A DNA stretch of 64,000 nt. Source: Puccinia triticina (Eukaryota; Basidiomycota; Pucciniomycetes; Pucciniales; Pucciniaceae). Where the stretch lies: positions 5,642,001-5,706,000 of the forward strand of contig NC_070561.1 of the NCBI RefSeq assembly GCF_026914185.1. Direction: 5' to 3'. The position numbers and the translations under genes are program-made. Positions within the stretch are counted from its first letter, which is position 1, and every line of letters starts with the position of its first letter. Under the pieces are notes generated by a model. It worked only from the letters and a program-made list of their open reading frames with translations. It did not search any database and was not told where the DNA came from. Of this stretch, positions 18,421-31,140 are shown in pieces.

Positions 18421-20880
18421 TTGAAAACAGAATCTCCTAAGTTTTTGTGGCAAATACAGGCCCAAAAATGTTTCAAAAAAGCCTGGATAGTTATGTACAA
18501 TTATAAACCTGTGGCTAACACAGGTGGAATTACAAATTCCTGGCCAACACAGTCTGTTCCCCCCCCCCCCCCCCCCCCTCCACCCAAACAGTGCTATAAC
18601 CAAAACCGCAAGGCTTCACCCAACAGGCTGACCACACACAACCCCTCCTCCCCTTGAACCCACACCTACCAATATGTATGCCATGTGGCAATTCTGGAGG
18701 GCTGCTTGGGGGCTGGGGGGACGTATCCGCAAGCCAGCTGGTATTGATAGTCAGCTAGGCTTGTTCTGTGGGGTGGGCTGTTTGAAGGATTTATTGCCAT
18801 TGAGTTCTTTTTTGGGAGAGCTGAGATTGGATTGGGTCAGTATGGCAGGATGGATTCCCGTTAGAATTTGGAAATGCTTATGGGGGCTGGGCTGTTGCCA
18901 AATTAACTGCCTGCCGCTGTGTATTGCTGACCAATGGTACAACTTAGGTTGTACCGTTGGATTAGTGCAGTACAGTGTTGGATACATGCACTGTATGCCT
19001 GTAAATTGTTTGGATTTTTTTTTGAAAGTTTTTGCTCCCAAATAACCTCCTCAAGGTCATTTGGGCTATTTTTGAAAAAGTACATAAGAAAAAGTATAGA
19101 TTGGAAAAGTTTTGAATGAATTTTGATTTTTTTTGGATAAAATTTCAACATGCATTTATAATTGGGCCTTAATGGTCCACCACACATTCCAATATATAGA
19201 CTACTACATAGATGCATAGAACAGGTTATACAGATGATCTAGTAGTCAATTTCCAATTCCCGCCAGTTCCCCCCGGTTCTGCTACATCATTTACATGCGG
19301 CCCAACCTCAACTGGCTTGAGACCGCCAGCCAACGGCTGCAAACACAGATTCTCATGCAGTGAGGGACTCCTGTATGTGCTAGAAGGTGGCAGTTGTGTG
19401 AGGGGAATGTGCTGTTGAGCTGCCCTTGGGGTGGTGGTCCGGATGAAAAGCTGATAAGGATCAATGATAGCTTTTGGGTCATGGTTTGGAGACACAAGGG
19501 CAATGTAATCACCCTTGGCGGTTTGGTTTTGCTGGTGGATGACATGGATGGTGGTTGTCTGTTGATGGGGAAGCTGAAATTTTTGGATGATCTGATTGAT
19601 AGGATTTTTTTTGGATGATCTGATTGATAGGATTTGAGGATGGACCGTATTCTGGGGATCAGAATGCCATGCCGCTCCCATCCTCCAAGTTTGACAAACT
19701 TGGAATCAGTGAGATAAACTGTCACATACATTTCATCAAATCCTCCTGCGCGCTATGCACGCACACACACAACAAAACAGCGGAGAGAAAGAAAGGAGAA
19801 AACAAAGAAACCAAAGAAAAAACAACACAAAAGAAAAGAGGAAACAATAGGATGAGATGAGACAGAAAGAGAAAAATCAAAACCTAAGCAGAATAGAGAA
19901 GAGAGAATAAAAATCAAAACAAAATGGAAACCACAACCAACACAGTGAATAAACCCACAGCAGTTGCTGTGTTAGGACCAAGAAAGATGAAAGAAGCGGT
20001 GAATAGGGAAAGTGGAAAAAGATTATAGGAAGAGGGGGAAGAGACTGGACAATAGAAGGGATGGGGAAAGAGAACCTGAGCTCTGAATCTTGAAGTTGAA
20101 GGGTCTTGAGGATCTTGAGGGAGTGAATTCTTGTGGCCTTGAGGATAAAATCTTGAGCATCTTGAAGAATGAGTGTGAAACTTGAGTCTTGATGATCTTG
20201 ATGGCGGTGGTGGTGAAAATTTTCCTGCCTAGATTGTTACAAGCAGGGCCGCCACAGCGGCAGTTGCATCTTGACCATCATTTGACCAGTGCCATCATCT
20301 CCCTCTCACCATCACCATGATCACCATCTATCATCACTGGTACTACTCTCACTCACAGCTCACAGCTTATTCCATCCAATCCATTGCTCTCCTCCACATT
20401 GCGGCCTAAAATTGTAAATCTCCAATCATTCTCAACACTGAAGTGTTCTCTTGTTTTCACCTATCCTCAATCTTCATTTCCCTTTGTCAGTCCTTGCTTC
20501 ATGCTGACACTGATTCCCTTCTTTTTGCAACTAGACTTGCCTGTGCCTTTTCAGAAAGAAAACTGTGCATATCTGTTATCTTGGTGGGTAAACAACCGCT
20601 GTGCCTTCTGAATAACTCAACAGTCAACAGCTTTTTCCACAAATCTTACCCTTTTCTCACATATCCTGGCGCCATGTTTCTTCCTTTGGGTTCTCAACCA
20701 CAGAAAGCCATGCCTCCCCTTGTTCTTCTGACCTGTTCTATCCTTGATGCTTGTGCCCTGTGTTTTCTCCTCGAAATGGTGCTCTCAATATACTTAAGAA
20801 CTTGTTTGGGGCATCATTTGGAGTATTTAAGTTTCAGGAATTGTTGCATCAAGGCAGAACTTTAGCTCAGCCAAAAATTT
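18421..20880. repeat. Degenerate repeat DNA; LTR-like block at 19180-19345
   Basis: A poly-C run lies near 18558-18578. 19180-19345 matches, in inverse orientation, 45120-45290: shared blocks TATAGACTACTACATAG and CGCCAGTTCCC, which looks like a retroelement LTR end plus leader. 19.3-20.4 kb has GA-rich and CTTGA-repeat low complexity. The minus-strand ORF 19226-19681 is Gln/Thr/Pro-rich and may be a gag-like remnant, but no motif proves it. Confidence 0.4.
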
Positions 20881-20889
20881 CTACAGTAA

Positions 20890-21790
20890 ATGCTGTCTCT
20901 CACCGCCAACTTCATTGAAATTCCTCTCTCCCCAAGTGTTGCCCGGTTAATAAAGATGTCACCAGTTACCTTAAATACAGCATTGACTGCACAAATTCCT
21001 GTTCTTACTGGCGTCGATCAACCAGCAAGCAAAAGATCTAACAAAAAACAGAAGATAGAAACAGAGAACCCATCTGACCCTTGTTACCCCATCCCCATCA
21101 AACAAATCAAGATGATGCCAGTGGTGGAGCTTCACAAAGTTTCCCAAGACAACTCAAAAGTAGCTATGTTGGCAGCTGATCAAGCTGCCTTCATTGAATT
21201 TTTTGATGAGCAGGAGCAGGCAATGGCTCTCGAAGCAATTGAAATTCAGGTATCCATGCCAATGGTTTGGGCATTCCTGTAAGTCAAACCCAACACCTTG
21301 CCCTCCAAAAGGAGTACAGACAGCTGAATCAAACCTGTTGCACAGCTGTCAAGGTGTTACCATCTGCGAGGCCGCCTGTTGGAACCACTTCCTCCAGACA
21401 ACTCAAGCCCGTAAGATCTTTCAAGCCAGTGAGGCAGACTCTCTTTTCCTGGCCTCATTTTGCCCTGCTAATACAAATCAATTGGACTTTCCTCTAATTA
21501 ATACAAATCAATTGGACTTTCCTCTAACTCACAGGTGGTTGAGGCGTCAAAAACAAGGACATGATGAAGCGCCTTTCTTCAGCCTACAAGCTGTTGAGCA
21601 AGGATGAAAAGGCTGCACTCATCCAAGACATTGCTGAGGACAGCAATGAAGAAGATGACAAGGGTGATGAATTTGGTGAAGGATTTGAATATAAGTTGGA
21701 CACAGCAACTGCAAACAAACAGCCACACCATATTTTTTGCAGAGGTACTGAGCTTAATGCAGCCAAGTTAGCCTTGGATGAGTTTGTTGA
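20890..21790 (+). pseudogene. Decayed ORF of an unrecognised repeated gene family
   Basis: Pieces in different frames read like one protein: 20890-21249 (basic segment SKRSNKKQKIE, then EFFDEQEQAMALEAIEIQ), 21360-21607 (GVTICEAACWNHFLQTTQA, WLRRQKQG) and 21561-21790 (KRLSSAYKLLSKDEKAALIQ, acidic stretch). Frame changes and a 30-bp tandem duplication (TTAATACAAATCAATTGGAC repeated near 21475-21530) break it. No domain identified; probably a TE-borne or multicopy gene. Confidence 0.4.
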
Positions 21791-21799
21791 ATTTAAGTC

Positions 21800-22890
21800 T
21801 TGTTTCTACTCATCCCTAAAAATCCCTACAATTTATACTCCCACCATTGCTGCCTTTTTATCCTCCTCTATCGGCATGTTTTCAGACCAAAGATATCCAA
21901 CACTTATGAGTCCCCATCCATTCAGGTCTGTCTCTTATTATGGTCATGTATTCTTTCTTACTATCTTGTAGACCTTGATCCCTGATTAGATTATATTTTC
22001 AGTTTTCCATCTTATTGCTTATGCTCTTGTGTGCGCACTCTCTGCTGGGGATATTGATGTACCTTTTGAAATTTCACAATGAGTTTGTGAAGTTTCAAAT
22101 TCATTAACATTTTATTTTGCAGCCTGACTATTTACAAGTGTAACTTTGGTCTTTTGGGCTTGAACTTACATTAATAGCCCGCCTGAAATACTTGTAGCTG
22201 ATGTAATAATCCTGGGCTCCTTTTGTCCCTCTATTCAGGCTGAGGGCAAATGTCCAGCACCAGGAGGAGCTTGTCTCTGGGTCCAATATGAGCCTGCTTT
22301 TTACTGAAGTCTACTTATTGACTATCTTCTGGGGGATGAAGGCTCTGGGGTTAATTTTAGCCTTGGGCTGCATCTGAGACCTGTCAATAATTATGAAGAT
22401 ATGGGATCTGCAAGAATCTACCAAAACAAAAAAAAAAAAAATGAAAGGGTCCAAGCTTCTTGGAAAGCAAGTATACCTGTGCTTGTCCATGTTGTTTCTC
22501 CGTTTTTTTTATGATTGGGCACCCTCGAGGGTGCAGGGAATGTGTATTATGTCATGTGCAACTGTCCCTGGGATTACATGATTACTGCCAATGACATAAA
22601 CCACCCCGCAGCACCACTTTGTTCTTTTTTAACAATGAAATTACACCTGCTAGCCACTAATTAAACTTATTATTGGGAGTTTTTCCCCGTTCTGCCCGAC
22701 CCCAAGGCCCCGGGCCTTGGCAAGGGCCCGGAGTGTCAAGAAGCGCCGGTGGCTGGTGGAGCAAAGGGCTATGTACCTTTTTTTTTCTCAGCAGTCCCAA
22801 AGACCTGATTAATTTTTCGATATTGGAGCACAGTCACGGAAAATGTGTTATATGAATTGAAATCCAAACATCCTGCTGTTGTACATTTTA
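21800..22890. other. No gene recognised
   Basis: AT-rich DNA downstream of the decayed ORF, with a GC-rich patch near 22690-22760. It lies beyond the stop codon of the 16-exon minus-strand gene and probably includes its terminator region. Nothing else supported. Confidence 0.4.
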
Positions 22891-25809
22891 TTACAAAAGA
22901 TCACAACCTAGATACAGTACTGCTTTCCAACTACAGCAATATTGATGCACAAGAAGAACAACAGAAAAAGAGAAAATAAGCAAGAAAGGAAAGATTGAGA
23001 GGTTCAGCCGCCTTGCGGAGACTGGAGCCAGACCATCCTGCCGATAGGAAGTGGGCACTATTTTGCGTCGGACGGGTCCTGGACACAAAACCTCGCGATG
23101 TTTGTCCCACGAAGGGTTGTCATAGGGCCAATCATCCGGGCTTGCGAAGTCCATGTGACCTTGGTGGAACTGCTTGTGCGGAACTTCATACACTAAATGA
23201 AAGAATTGACACGAAGATGATTAGGAAAAGAAAACAAGGAGTGAGAGGTCGTTTGGATGACAAGGGACATACATTTCTAAGGTCGATTTTTACACTTTGC
23301 CTGGTGTTTCACCAGGTCACTTAAATGCTTGTATTCTTTTTCACACTTAGGGAACGTGCATTCATCTGGTACGAGTCAAAAACACAATAAAAATCTTCAG
23401 TGCTGGAATTCTTTTGCCTGCAGAAATGGGTGAATGAGAAAACTTACACGAGGGTCCCGGATCAATTTTGTGCGGACCCCTGAGGTGCCGCCTCAAGTTG
23501 TAGAGATCTTTCCTCTCATACACTTTTGTCACGCCCTTGTTGAGACAGGCAAGGCATTGTAATTTCCCATGCGGCCACTCGAGCACATGCTTATCGACTG
23601 CTGAATCTTCGCCTGAATGCAAAAAGAAGTTAGTTCTGGTTGCTCTTATCTGGGTTTATGATCACGTTTCTGAGAGCTTGGAGGGAAATGAATGAGTTAC
23701 CTAGCATGCAACGTGGCTTCTTGTTTTGTGGTTCGCCTGACTGATCGCCTTCAGTTGGTTCAGCGGCTGAAGGGGAAATCAGAGTTAGTTCTAGTTACTC
23801 TAATTTGTTTTTATTATAAATTTTCTAAGAACGTTGAGCAAAATGGGGATAAGTCACCTCGTTTGCCTTTCGCCCGCACTGTTCTTACCGACTGGGAAAC
23901 CTCGGCAGTCTTTTTGGATGCGCCAACAAATTCCGCTTGGCTGGCAAGGGGAGAGGGGCTGGGCGCAACTATGCCGGCTGCCGCGGCTTGAATACCATTT
24001 ACATGGCGTGGCAGTTGAGGAGCTACGGTTAATTTTTTGAAAATATCATATCAGCCGCAGTGCAGATATTTGTGCAGGAAAATATAATGACCCACCATGT
24101 GAGGACCGGAGCGTTGTCGCCTGGCCGCCATTGGCCAAACTGGGCGCGAACTGACGGGCTGAGGTAGACAGACATTAGAAAAGACATGATTTATCAGGAA
24201 CAATCGAAGATGGATTAATGGGGGCAATCTGGGCCCATCATTCGAAGGGAAATAGAACGAACCATCAAAATGAGCATGTGTACCCATTGCCATCTGCGGA
24301 CTGAATGTAGTAGGGTTTTCGTATTGTGACGATGCTGTGGTCAAGGTTGTGCAGAAAATTGCATCAGCAATGATGGAGGATTGGAAGTAAAAGAAATGAC
24401 TCACCATACGGGGATGGCCTAGAGGCGTCGCGTTGAGGACCCACTGCCACCGGTGCAGCTGACCTGGCCGGGTTGGTCAAAGTCCATGCTACGGGAGAGG
24501 TTTTCCACAGAATCGTATCAGTTATCGGAATTCTGAGTGAAATTGATACGCATATGAATACTCACGATCTGATGCCAAGAAAGGGGGGCAGCCTTCGGCG
24601 AAGTTGGTTGTACGCGGAATGGCTGTGGGAAATGCTGAAGGAACAGAAGCTTATCAGCATTCATGCAGAATTCATGGAGAGAAATAAGAACTGACCATTT
24701 GAAGCCTGAAATTGTTCAAATTCTTCAGGAGTAAGCGCCACGTACGGGATCGGCGCATTTGATCCAGCCGGATTAGTTGATGGCGATGCTACAAAGAGGT
24801 TTTCCACAGGGTAGTTTCAGCTATATTGTATGGATCAGGTGCATGTCAAGGCTTACCATATGATTGCAGTGAGGATGGGGAGCTTTCGTCGACCAGACTG
24901 GGTGTGAAGGATGGGGCTGCAGTAGAGATGATAGTCACAAAGGTGCGTCAAGAAAATGCGGAAATCATCAGCATCATCAACTCACGATTGATTGTGCGCG
25001 AAAAATTTGAATGTTCCTCGAGGGGAAGTTGCTGCTCTGAGATTGGGCCTATTGATCCGGTGAGGATTGCTGGGGCCGATGCTACGTAAAAGTGTTCCCT
25101 CAGCATGCTTTTGTCATACTTCATAAATGTCGATGAATGAGGCTCACAATCTGACTCAAGATATGAAGCATCCAAGCAGGATGCGCCATTGCAATGGCTG
25201 GGTGGAAGAATGTGGCCTGTGATGCGAGCCACAGAAATGAATCAATAACAATGCTAAAATCCCGAAAATATCATCGCCTCACCCTTTAAATTTTGCAACA
25301 AGGATAGATATCCCTCATCGGAAGATGACTGCGGTGCCATTGGCCCCATTGGTTCAGCTGGGCTTGCTGGCGCCGATGCTTCAGATGCGTGGTTCCACGG
25401 CATGTTATCAGTCATGCTGCACAACTCTAGATGAATGTGAAAGCTTACACGGTGAAGCATGTAAGGAGGGTGCTACATTGCCCTGGTTGGGCGCAAGAAA
25501 TTGGGCTAAATTAAAAGTGCAAGTCACAGGAATACATCAGCAACAATACGGAAGTCATGATAAAATTTTGAACCCACCATCTTGAGGCGGAGTGACCTCG
25601 GAATGCAAAGGATCGTTTTCCCCCAAAGTCATTGGCGCAATGGGCACATCCGGGTTTGCTGGTCCTGGTGCAATCACTGGGACGGGTAGTCGCAAATGCT
25701 CGGGGAGAGCAGAGCCCCAGAACTTGCCGTCCTCATCGGATATAGATGCATACCTATCAATATCTGAGGCGCTGCAGGGATATTCTTCAACAAAGCCGGA
25801 GTATTCCAT
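22891..25809 (-). CDS. 16-exon modular protein with C-terminal zinc-finger-like motifs
   Basis: Unknown function. Exons: 25809-25578, 25505-25449, 25378-25283, 25216-25148, 25081-24986, 24916-24857, 24788-24696, 24634-24566, 24488-24405, 24334-24263, 24158-24096, 24022-23858, 23766-23701, 23612-23448, 23365-23294 and 23192-22891; 1761 nt, 586 aa. All 15 introns are phase 1 with canonical ends, and the frame stays open throughout. Exons 2-11 form a tandem array of about 300-bp two-exon modules; odd exons encode variants of SAPASPAEPMGPMAP (others: SAPAILTGSIGPI, SPSTNPAGSNAPI). The low-complexity N-terminal part is followed by a basic segment (KKTAEVSQSVRTVRAKGKR), then CLAC...HLRGPH (C-x2-C-x19-H-x4-H) and YECTFPKC...LVKH. 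Retaining the last intron gives a C2HC finger ending KCKNRP and a stop. The C-terminus is hydrophobic. Possibly a nucleic-acid-binding regulator. Confidence 0.72.
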
Positions 25810-26030
25810 TGAGTGATTGAGAGTGGGATCGGATGGGTTTATCAAAGGGTATGAAGGATGAGTTTATGGAAGGGTAGGAAAGACGAGTTTCTGGAAGGCT
25901 AGGAAGGATGAGCTTATGGAAGGGGAGGAAGGATATGGCTTTGAGCGTCTGTGGAAGAGGGAATGATGTGGCTTTGAGTGTCTGTGGAAGAGGTGGTTTG
26001 GGAGAATCTGATTGCCAGCGTGTCTGTACC

Positions 26031-26039
26031 TCTTTTATA
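26031..26039 (-). promoter_or_regulatory. TATA box of the 16-exon gene
   Basis: TATAAAAGA on the minus strand, about 225 bp upstream of the ATG at 25809. Between them the leader has a duplicated block (CTTCCACAGACGCTCAAAGC, twice near 25935-25990). Confidence 0.5.
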
Positions 26040-26059
26040 GACGAGGACACGATAACCAT

Positions 26060-27790
26060 CTGCCCTCAGCCTCATGGCTTCTCTCATTTGGCCGGTAGAG
26101 TTTAGTTATTTTTCTTTGGCACCGGAGAGTTGTTAACCCCTGACTCTCTCTCCGTCCAGCCTAGAGAAGAATTCTGTGGTGGTGACCATCAGCACCTTTG
26201 TTCTGGGGAGAGTATTCAGTTTTCTTTCTAGCCGATCAGAAGTCCCCGGCTCTAACTCCACCCAAACTGCCTTACTTCCCTGAGGTAAATAGATACAGCG
26301 CTGGTTACCACCTGTTCAACATCTATTGATCGCTGGTGGAAAAAATTCTGGAGGCAGGACAATCGAATTCGGTGACTCGCCCTACTTTTTATTGCTCCGT
26401 CCTAAGGGGATCTGCCATAAAGTGCATGGAAGGTGGCATATACTTTGCTGAACTTGAACATCTCATGGATCCTTTTTACTTACGCAATGCCCCACTCACC
26501 CCTAGACCCGATATTGTTGAGGAGAGAATACCAACATACAGCAGCCAGCTCAGAGGCGTGACTTTTCGAGCGATGAATTTTAGCCTAGGACTCCCCTGGG
26601 CTTGGCCAGAGCTGAGGTGCTGTAGAGTATTGCAATAGGCATCGATATACCCTGTGGACCTAAGGAAAGATATGGCCAGGTCATGTAAGCAGTCTGTTTG
26701 GGGAGAAATGGTGTCCGGCTACCTGTGGCCGCCACAATAGTACGAGTCTAAACTTTATTTAAAACCAGAAAAACATACGAACTCGGCCATGGCACTAGCT
26801 TGCAAACATCTACCCGCCGCCAATTCAGAGGAATGAGAAGGCAGGATACCCTGATCTCGTTGCTATGGAAGGTTGTTTTTGGTTGCGTGAAGCGCGGCCA
26901 GTTTTTTTTATTGTTATTTTTTTGTTGGAGGTGACTGAGTTGGAAAAAAAGTTCAAATTCTATTGGGCATTGTATTTGGCAGGTTTACAAACTTTCTACG
27001 AGAAGTATTTACAAACAGTCAGTGATAAAAAAAAAGTACAAATGATTTGATGAAAAAGTCCACTCCCTGCACAAGTCCATGCAATATTACGACAGATTGT
27101 GGTTCATGATTGAAATGATGATGGTTTGTTTGTGGTGCTTTATCCGTGTGTCCTCGATGAAGTGTCTTTTGCAGTGACGGCGGTCAAAATGGCCACGGCA
27201 AGTAGCGCCGGTGGCGGTAATGCAGCACATTTCCATCCCTCTAAACTTGGGGTCTGGGGATCAAAGACCTGATGAGGTGTAGAAATGCAGTAGTCAGTCC
27301 ATGACGGTATTTGTGCCGCGGTGAAGACAGACTAACATACGATCACAGAAATGCGCCAACCAAGTCTGCAGCCACGAGCAAAGCTCGCAATGTCATTCAG
27401 ACATATATTGTCATTTGCATTTGTATGGTGAGGCGCTTATATTTTTCTACGCCGGAGAAACCAACGAGCTCCCGGTCTCCCGAAAAAAGCTGCAGGGTGG
27501 AAGTCAACGATCTAGTGGGGTGAGGTTCTGGGGGTCACCGATCTAGTGGGGTCTAAAGGGGAAGCAGTCAGTCCATGCCGCGAGGGGGTTAATACATTAA
27601 GATCACAGACGTGCGGGAACCGAGGTCTCACCACGACCAACTTACACAGTCACAACCACATCCATCTCCGGGGCCGGCGCAACCATTCAGACAACGTCCT
27701 TATTGATGTTGCTACAATGTTCGCTAAGCCCCCCCGGAAAACAGACAAAGAAATTTTCAGATTTCCGAATGGCTCAGCGTCCGGTAATGC
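26060..27790. other. No gene recognised; weak internal duplication
   Basis: Short ORFs (for example 26336-26638) show no family pattern. 27270-27400 and 27550-27680 share diverged blocks (CAGTCAGTCCATG, GATCACAGA), suggesting an old local duplication that may belong to the kinesin-like remnant next to it. Confidence 0.35.
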
Positions 27791-27792
27791 AT

Positions 27793-28160
27793 CTACACTG
27801 GAAGGGAAGAAATGACAAAACAACTCGACTCTACCCAGCTTATTTGAATGGCGGCTTTGGTTATCATCTTGATTTCCCCGCTCTGGGTTTGATATCGAGA
27901 CACCTGTTCCTCTGGCGAGAGACTGGCATCACAGGTGTCTCGGCTATGACCTTCCGTGGTCCGAGGCCGCAGAGTATCGACTTCTTCCTTCAATTGTCCG
28001 ACCAGTCTAGCATTAGGGTCCTCATTCACGACCGCCTTGTCCCAGATCTTCTTCGCTTGATTGGCATATCGTAGGTTGGATTCTCAATTGGCCGGACTGA
28101 TGGTAATAATCCTAGTCCCACCAAGACTGTCTTTCAACCGAGGGAGACGAAGCTTGGAGT
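27793..28160 (-). pseudogene. Kinesin motor-domain fragment, copy 1 (kinesin-3-like)
   Basis: On the minus strand: SKLRLPRLKDSLGG, then ITISPAN, a stop codon, and [38 protein letters not shown] (continuous). This matches the end of the kinesin motor (LLKDSLGG...SPA...TLRYA) and the neck of kinesin-3 proteins (VNEDPNAKLIRELKEE). The family glutamates around the stop are lost and no upstream motor exons are recognisable, so this is a fragment of a gene, not a working motor. Confidence 0.6.
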
Positions 28161-28242
28161 CCGAGGCTTGGGACATTGTCGGACCTTACCTCGCGCACGC
28201 TGGCCATTCCCTTCCAGTCTCCGGGGCGAAAAGCTTCTGAAC

Positions 28243-28830
28243 TTACGATTTTGATATCCCCATTCCTGGTATGACGTTCACAGATTTGTGTTCGGGTGGC
28301 AGACTGACATAATCGGTATCGTGGTCATGGCATCCGTTCATCCGACAACGCCGAGTATCACGGGTTTCCTTCAATTGCCGGATCAGATTGGCTTCGGGGT
28401 TCTCATGTGTCCCTGTCCTGTTCTTATAGGCATGTTGCAAGACCAAAGGGAATTTGTTTTCTTTGTAAAGCAATTTACCTTCGTATTTCCCCTCATCATC
28501 TGGTGTGTTTGCAGATGACGCGGGCTCGGTTTGAGTGACTTGGGGCCTTTCGACACGAACAAGACGAAGCTTGGCTTTGAGGATCGTCAGACCTTCACGC
28601 CAGACACAATCTCTCACTACACGGCCAAATTGAAAGAAAACATACTGAACTTCAACGAAGAAGATTTTGTGGGCAAATCCAATTGACTCGCAACAGCTCC
28701 TCAGGCGCGAAACACTAAAATCTCTTACAATAGGGCCAAATTGAAAGAAAAGGAGCCTAATTTCAATTAAATGGCACGGTATGGGGAAATTGGATTCACT
28801 GGCGACAGCTCCTGAGGCGCAAAACATGAG
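28243..28830 (-). pseudogene. Kinesin-like fragment, copy 2 (more decayed)
   Basis: The minus-strand frame contains AKLRLVRVERPQ and, downstream, GTHENPEANLIRQLKETRDT, aligning with SKLRLPRLKDSLGG and [20 protein letters not shown] of copy 1. The following Asp/His-rich and PPEHKSVNV segments also align with copy 1 (SPEEQVSRY). It is a tandem, diverged duplicate about 0.5 kb away. Confidence 0.45.
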
Positions 28831-31000
28831 TTCAGTTCATTTTTATAATGTTTTTCATTTCATTTCATTGATTTCACTTAAGTGGAGGCTATCCACAGCT
28901 GAACAAGATTCACACTGACATGATTCATCCTCGATGTCCTGACTCCAGATACTCTTTGCTGACTCTTTTACATTGCTCCCCATGGATTACTATGGTATGC
29001 GGTAACAGCTTAAGGCGCCCAAATTTCCTTACTTCGTGGTATTAGTAGGCCGCGGTGGAATCATCTTCCATAGAGCGATGTGAAAGCTCGGTAGCGCCTC
29101 GACTCAATCGACAATCACTTTTGCGCCGTTTGGGTGAATGAATGTGAACGGGTATGTGCATAGAGTATGACCTGGAAAACAGAAAGACATTTAAGGTGAG
29201 CCACATGTTTTACAATGTGACTTTTTGGGGTTCTATGTTGAACCGAGAAACCTTACACTGTGCTTTGTGGCAACATCCTTTTGAGCCACCCGCCTGCAGA
29301 TGAAATCATCTACGTGGAGGTCTAGCGACATTTCGCTCGCCTCGCAGCTTGGGCCGGCCGGCCTGAGGAGCTAGGGATTTTGCAAGCAAGTGTCCACAAG
29401 CGCTCGTCTGATCAGCGGTCGATGGGTCCTGATGCATGCACAGCAGGAAAAGAAATTTATGTTAGGATCCCTAGGAAAAGCCTTTTGCAGGATGGTATAA
29501 CTTGGTATGTGTGGTGTTAAGCTCACGTATCGAACACAGTAGTAGCGATGGGCAGAAGGGAGTTGGATTTGGATCGAGGATCCCGAAAGATTCGCGGAAT
29601 TTCTGGCCGAATCTGGCCACGTCATACTCCGGAGAAGGGTCCACACATTTCCTCATCTAAGGCCACCTGATGGGTTTGAGCCTTGGGGGTCGAACGGAGG
29701 TAAGCGGACTGTGGTAGCACGATTCCATTCTTTACGTTGCGCCCGAGTTAATTTGGGATCGGCGAGAAAGACAGGATGGTCAGTTCAGAATGCAACAAAA
29801 AAAAAGCTCGCCTGAAGAAATAGCAGGCAACTGAGCGATGACTTACCTGTATCCACTCATGAAGGATCCTTATCCTTGACCTTCAGCTCGAGATTTGTTC
29901 AGATGAGGGGATCCTCCCCCCGGTGCGTCATCTCGGGTACCCGAGACTGCATGACACCTGCATGGCACAATAAACTCGCCGGCATCCGGATGCCACAGAA
30001 CGTCGCCCAACATCAACGCGCTCCGGCTCAATCTGGCTCAATAATTCATCATTGAACCTCTTACTCAGTCAACACTCAAGGTTCTCGGATCCTCCGTGGC
30101 GGTGCACGCGCCCCGGGAGAAGGGTCAGAAGTAAGACTGTGAGACCACCTTCCCCCATAGGCAAGGATTAGACCCGAGAAGTCGGGTCCGGTACCAGGTA
30201 TGCGGTATGCCGACATGAGACCGTCGTACCCGGTGCCCGGCGCCGGAATGTTTCCCATTTTGGGCATGGCCATCAATCGGCGTCCTCGTTTCAACCTCCA
30301 CCCGCCCGGGACTGCACAACTCCCACCCTCAACCACGCCTCTAAAGTTGATCCCTCACATTGTGATTGATGAACAAAACTGACAGTACACTAGAGGCTGG
30401 AGCACATGCCAAGCTCCAGAATCTTGTGCGGACGGATGCCCGACACGGGTCAGATGTGCTCGCGCGGATGCCTGGCCCGACACCCGACCGGGTATCTCCG
30501 GGTCTACAGGATCCGGATACCCGTAGACTCCGGTTCCAGGCTGTGGCCCATAGTTCTCTCAAAGTTGCTGTTCGTTGTCCTACGTCAGTTAAGCGCCAAG
30601 CCCAGTTATTTCGTTGTTAGCCTCGAGGGCAAACCGAGGAGATGATGGACAAGGTCGGAGCTCTTTCCCGACAAGTCGTGAGGAGAGCACACCCTCGACA
30701 ACATCTATGGGGCCGGTGTGCTCCCTCATCAGCGAATACGGCGAATCTTGCGGTCTCCGCTCACAGTGCACACCCACCATAGCTATCGCTCGAGTGAGAA
30801 GAGATAGCACAATCAGCCACGATGAGAGAAAATCAAGTGATTCCTGCAGTTCTCTTAAGGAAACGTGTAGATTGACTGTAAACCTTTCCCAGTGATGGAG
30901 TCGATGTTCTCCAAACATTGTACATGAGCCCTGCAATCAGCTGGGTGCGAAGAAGAATTCTTCCACCGCAGGAGTGAAGACTCTTCGAGCGTAGTCGTCC
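28831..31000. other. No intact gene; possible exon remnants
   Basis: 29520-29650 on the minus strand reads PSPEYDVARFGQKFRESFG before a GTGAGC donor and could be an exon of a lost gene. 29.9-30.6 kb has GGGTACCCG-type palindromic words. 30.6-31.0 kb is the upstream region of the secreted-protein gene. Confidence 0.35.
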
Positions 31001-31006
31001 ATGGAA

Positions 31007-31013
31007 TATAAAA
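31007..31013 (+). promoter_or_regulatory. TATA box for the secreted protein at 31141
   Basis: TATAAAA 134 bp upstream of the ATG, with a C/A-rich leader after it. The spacing resembles that of the 3616 gene. Confidence 0.6.
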
Positions 31014-31140
31014 CCAGGCTGATCTAGCACTCTTTTTACTCTCATCATCAGCAATCCAGCAGTACTTCCTTTCATCCAATCAAATCCCTCCAACAACACT
31101 ATCTCCCACTCCCCAACACCATCAACACCAAGCCATCACC

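Noticed and set aside
20384..20865. Coding ORFs in 20.4-20.9 kb
   Set aside because: Hydrophobic, Ser/Leu-rich translations of T/C-rich DNA without start context, splice sites or motifs.
23281..23365. C2HC finger ending KCKNRP as the only C-terminus of the 16-exon gene
   Set aside because: A phase-1 donor six codons earlier joins a further open exon in frame, matching all other introns; the short form is kept as a possible isoform only.
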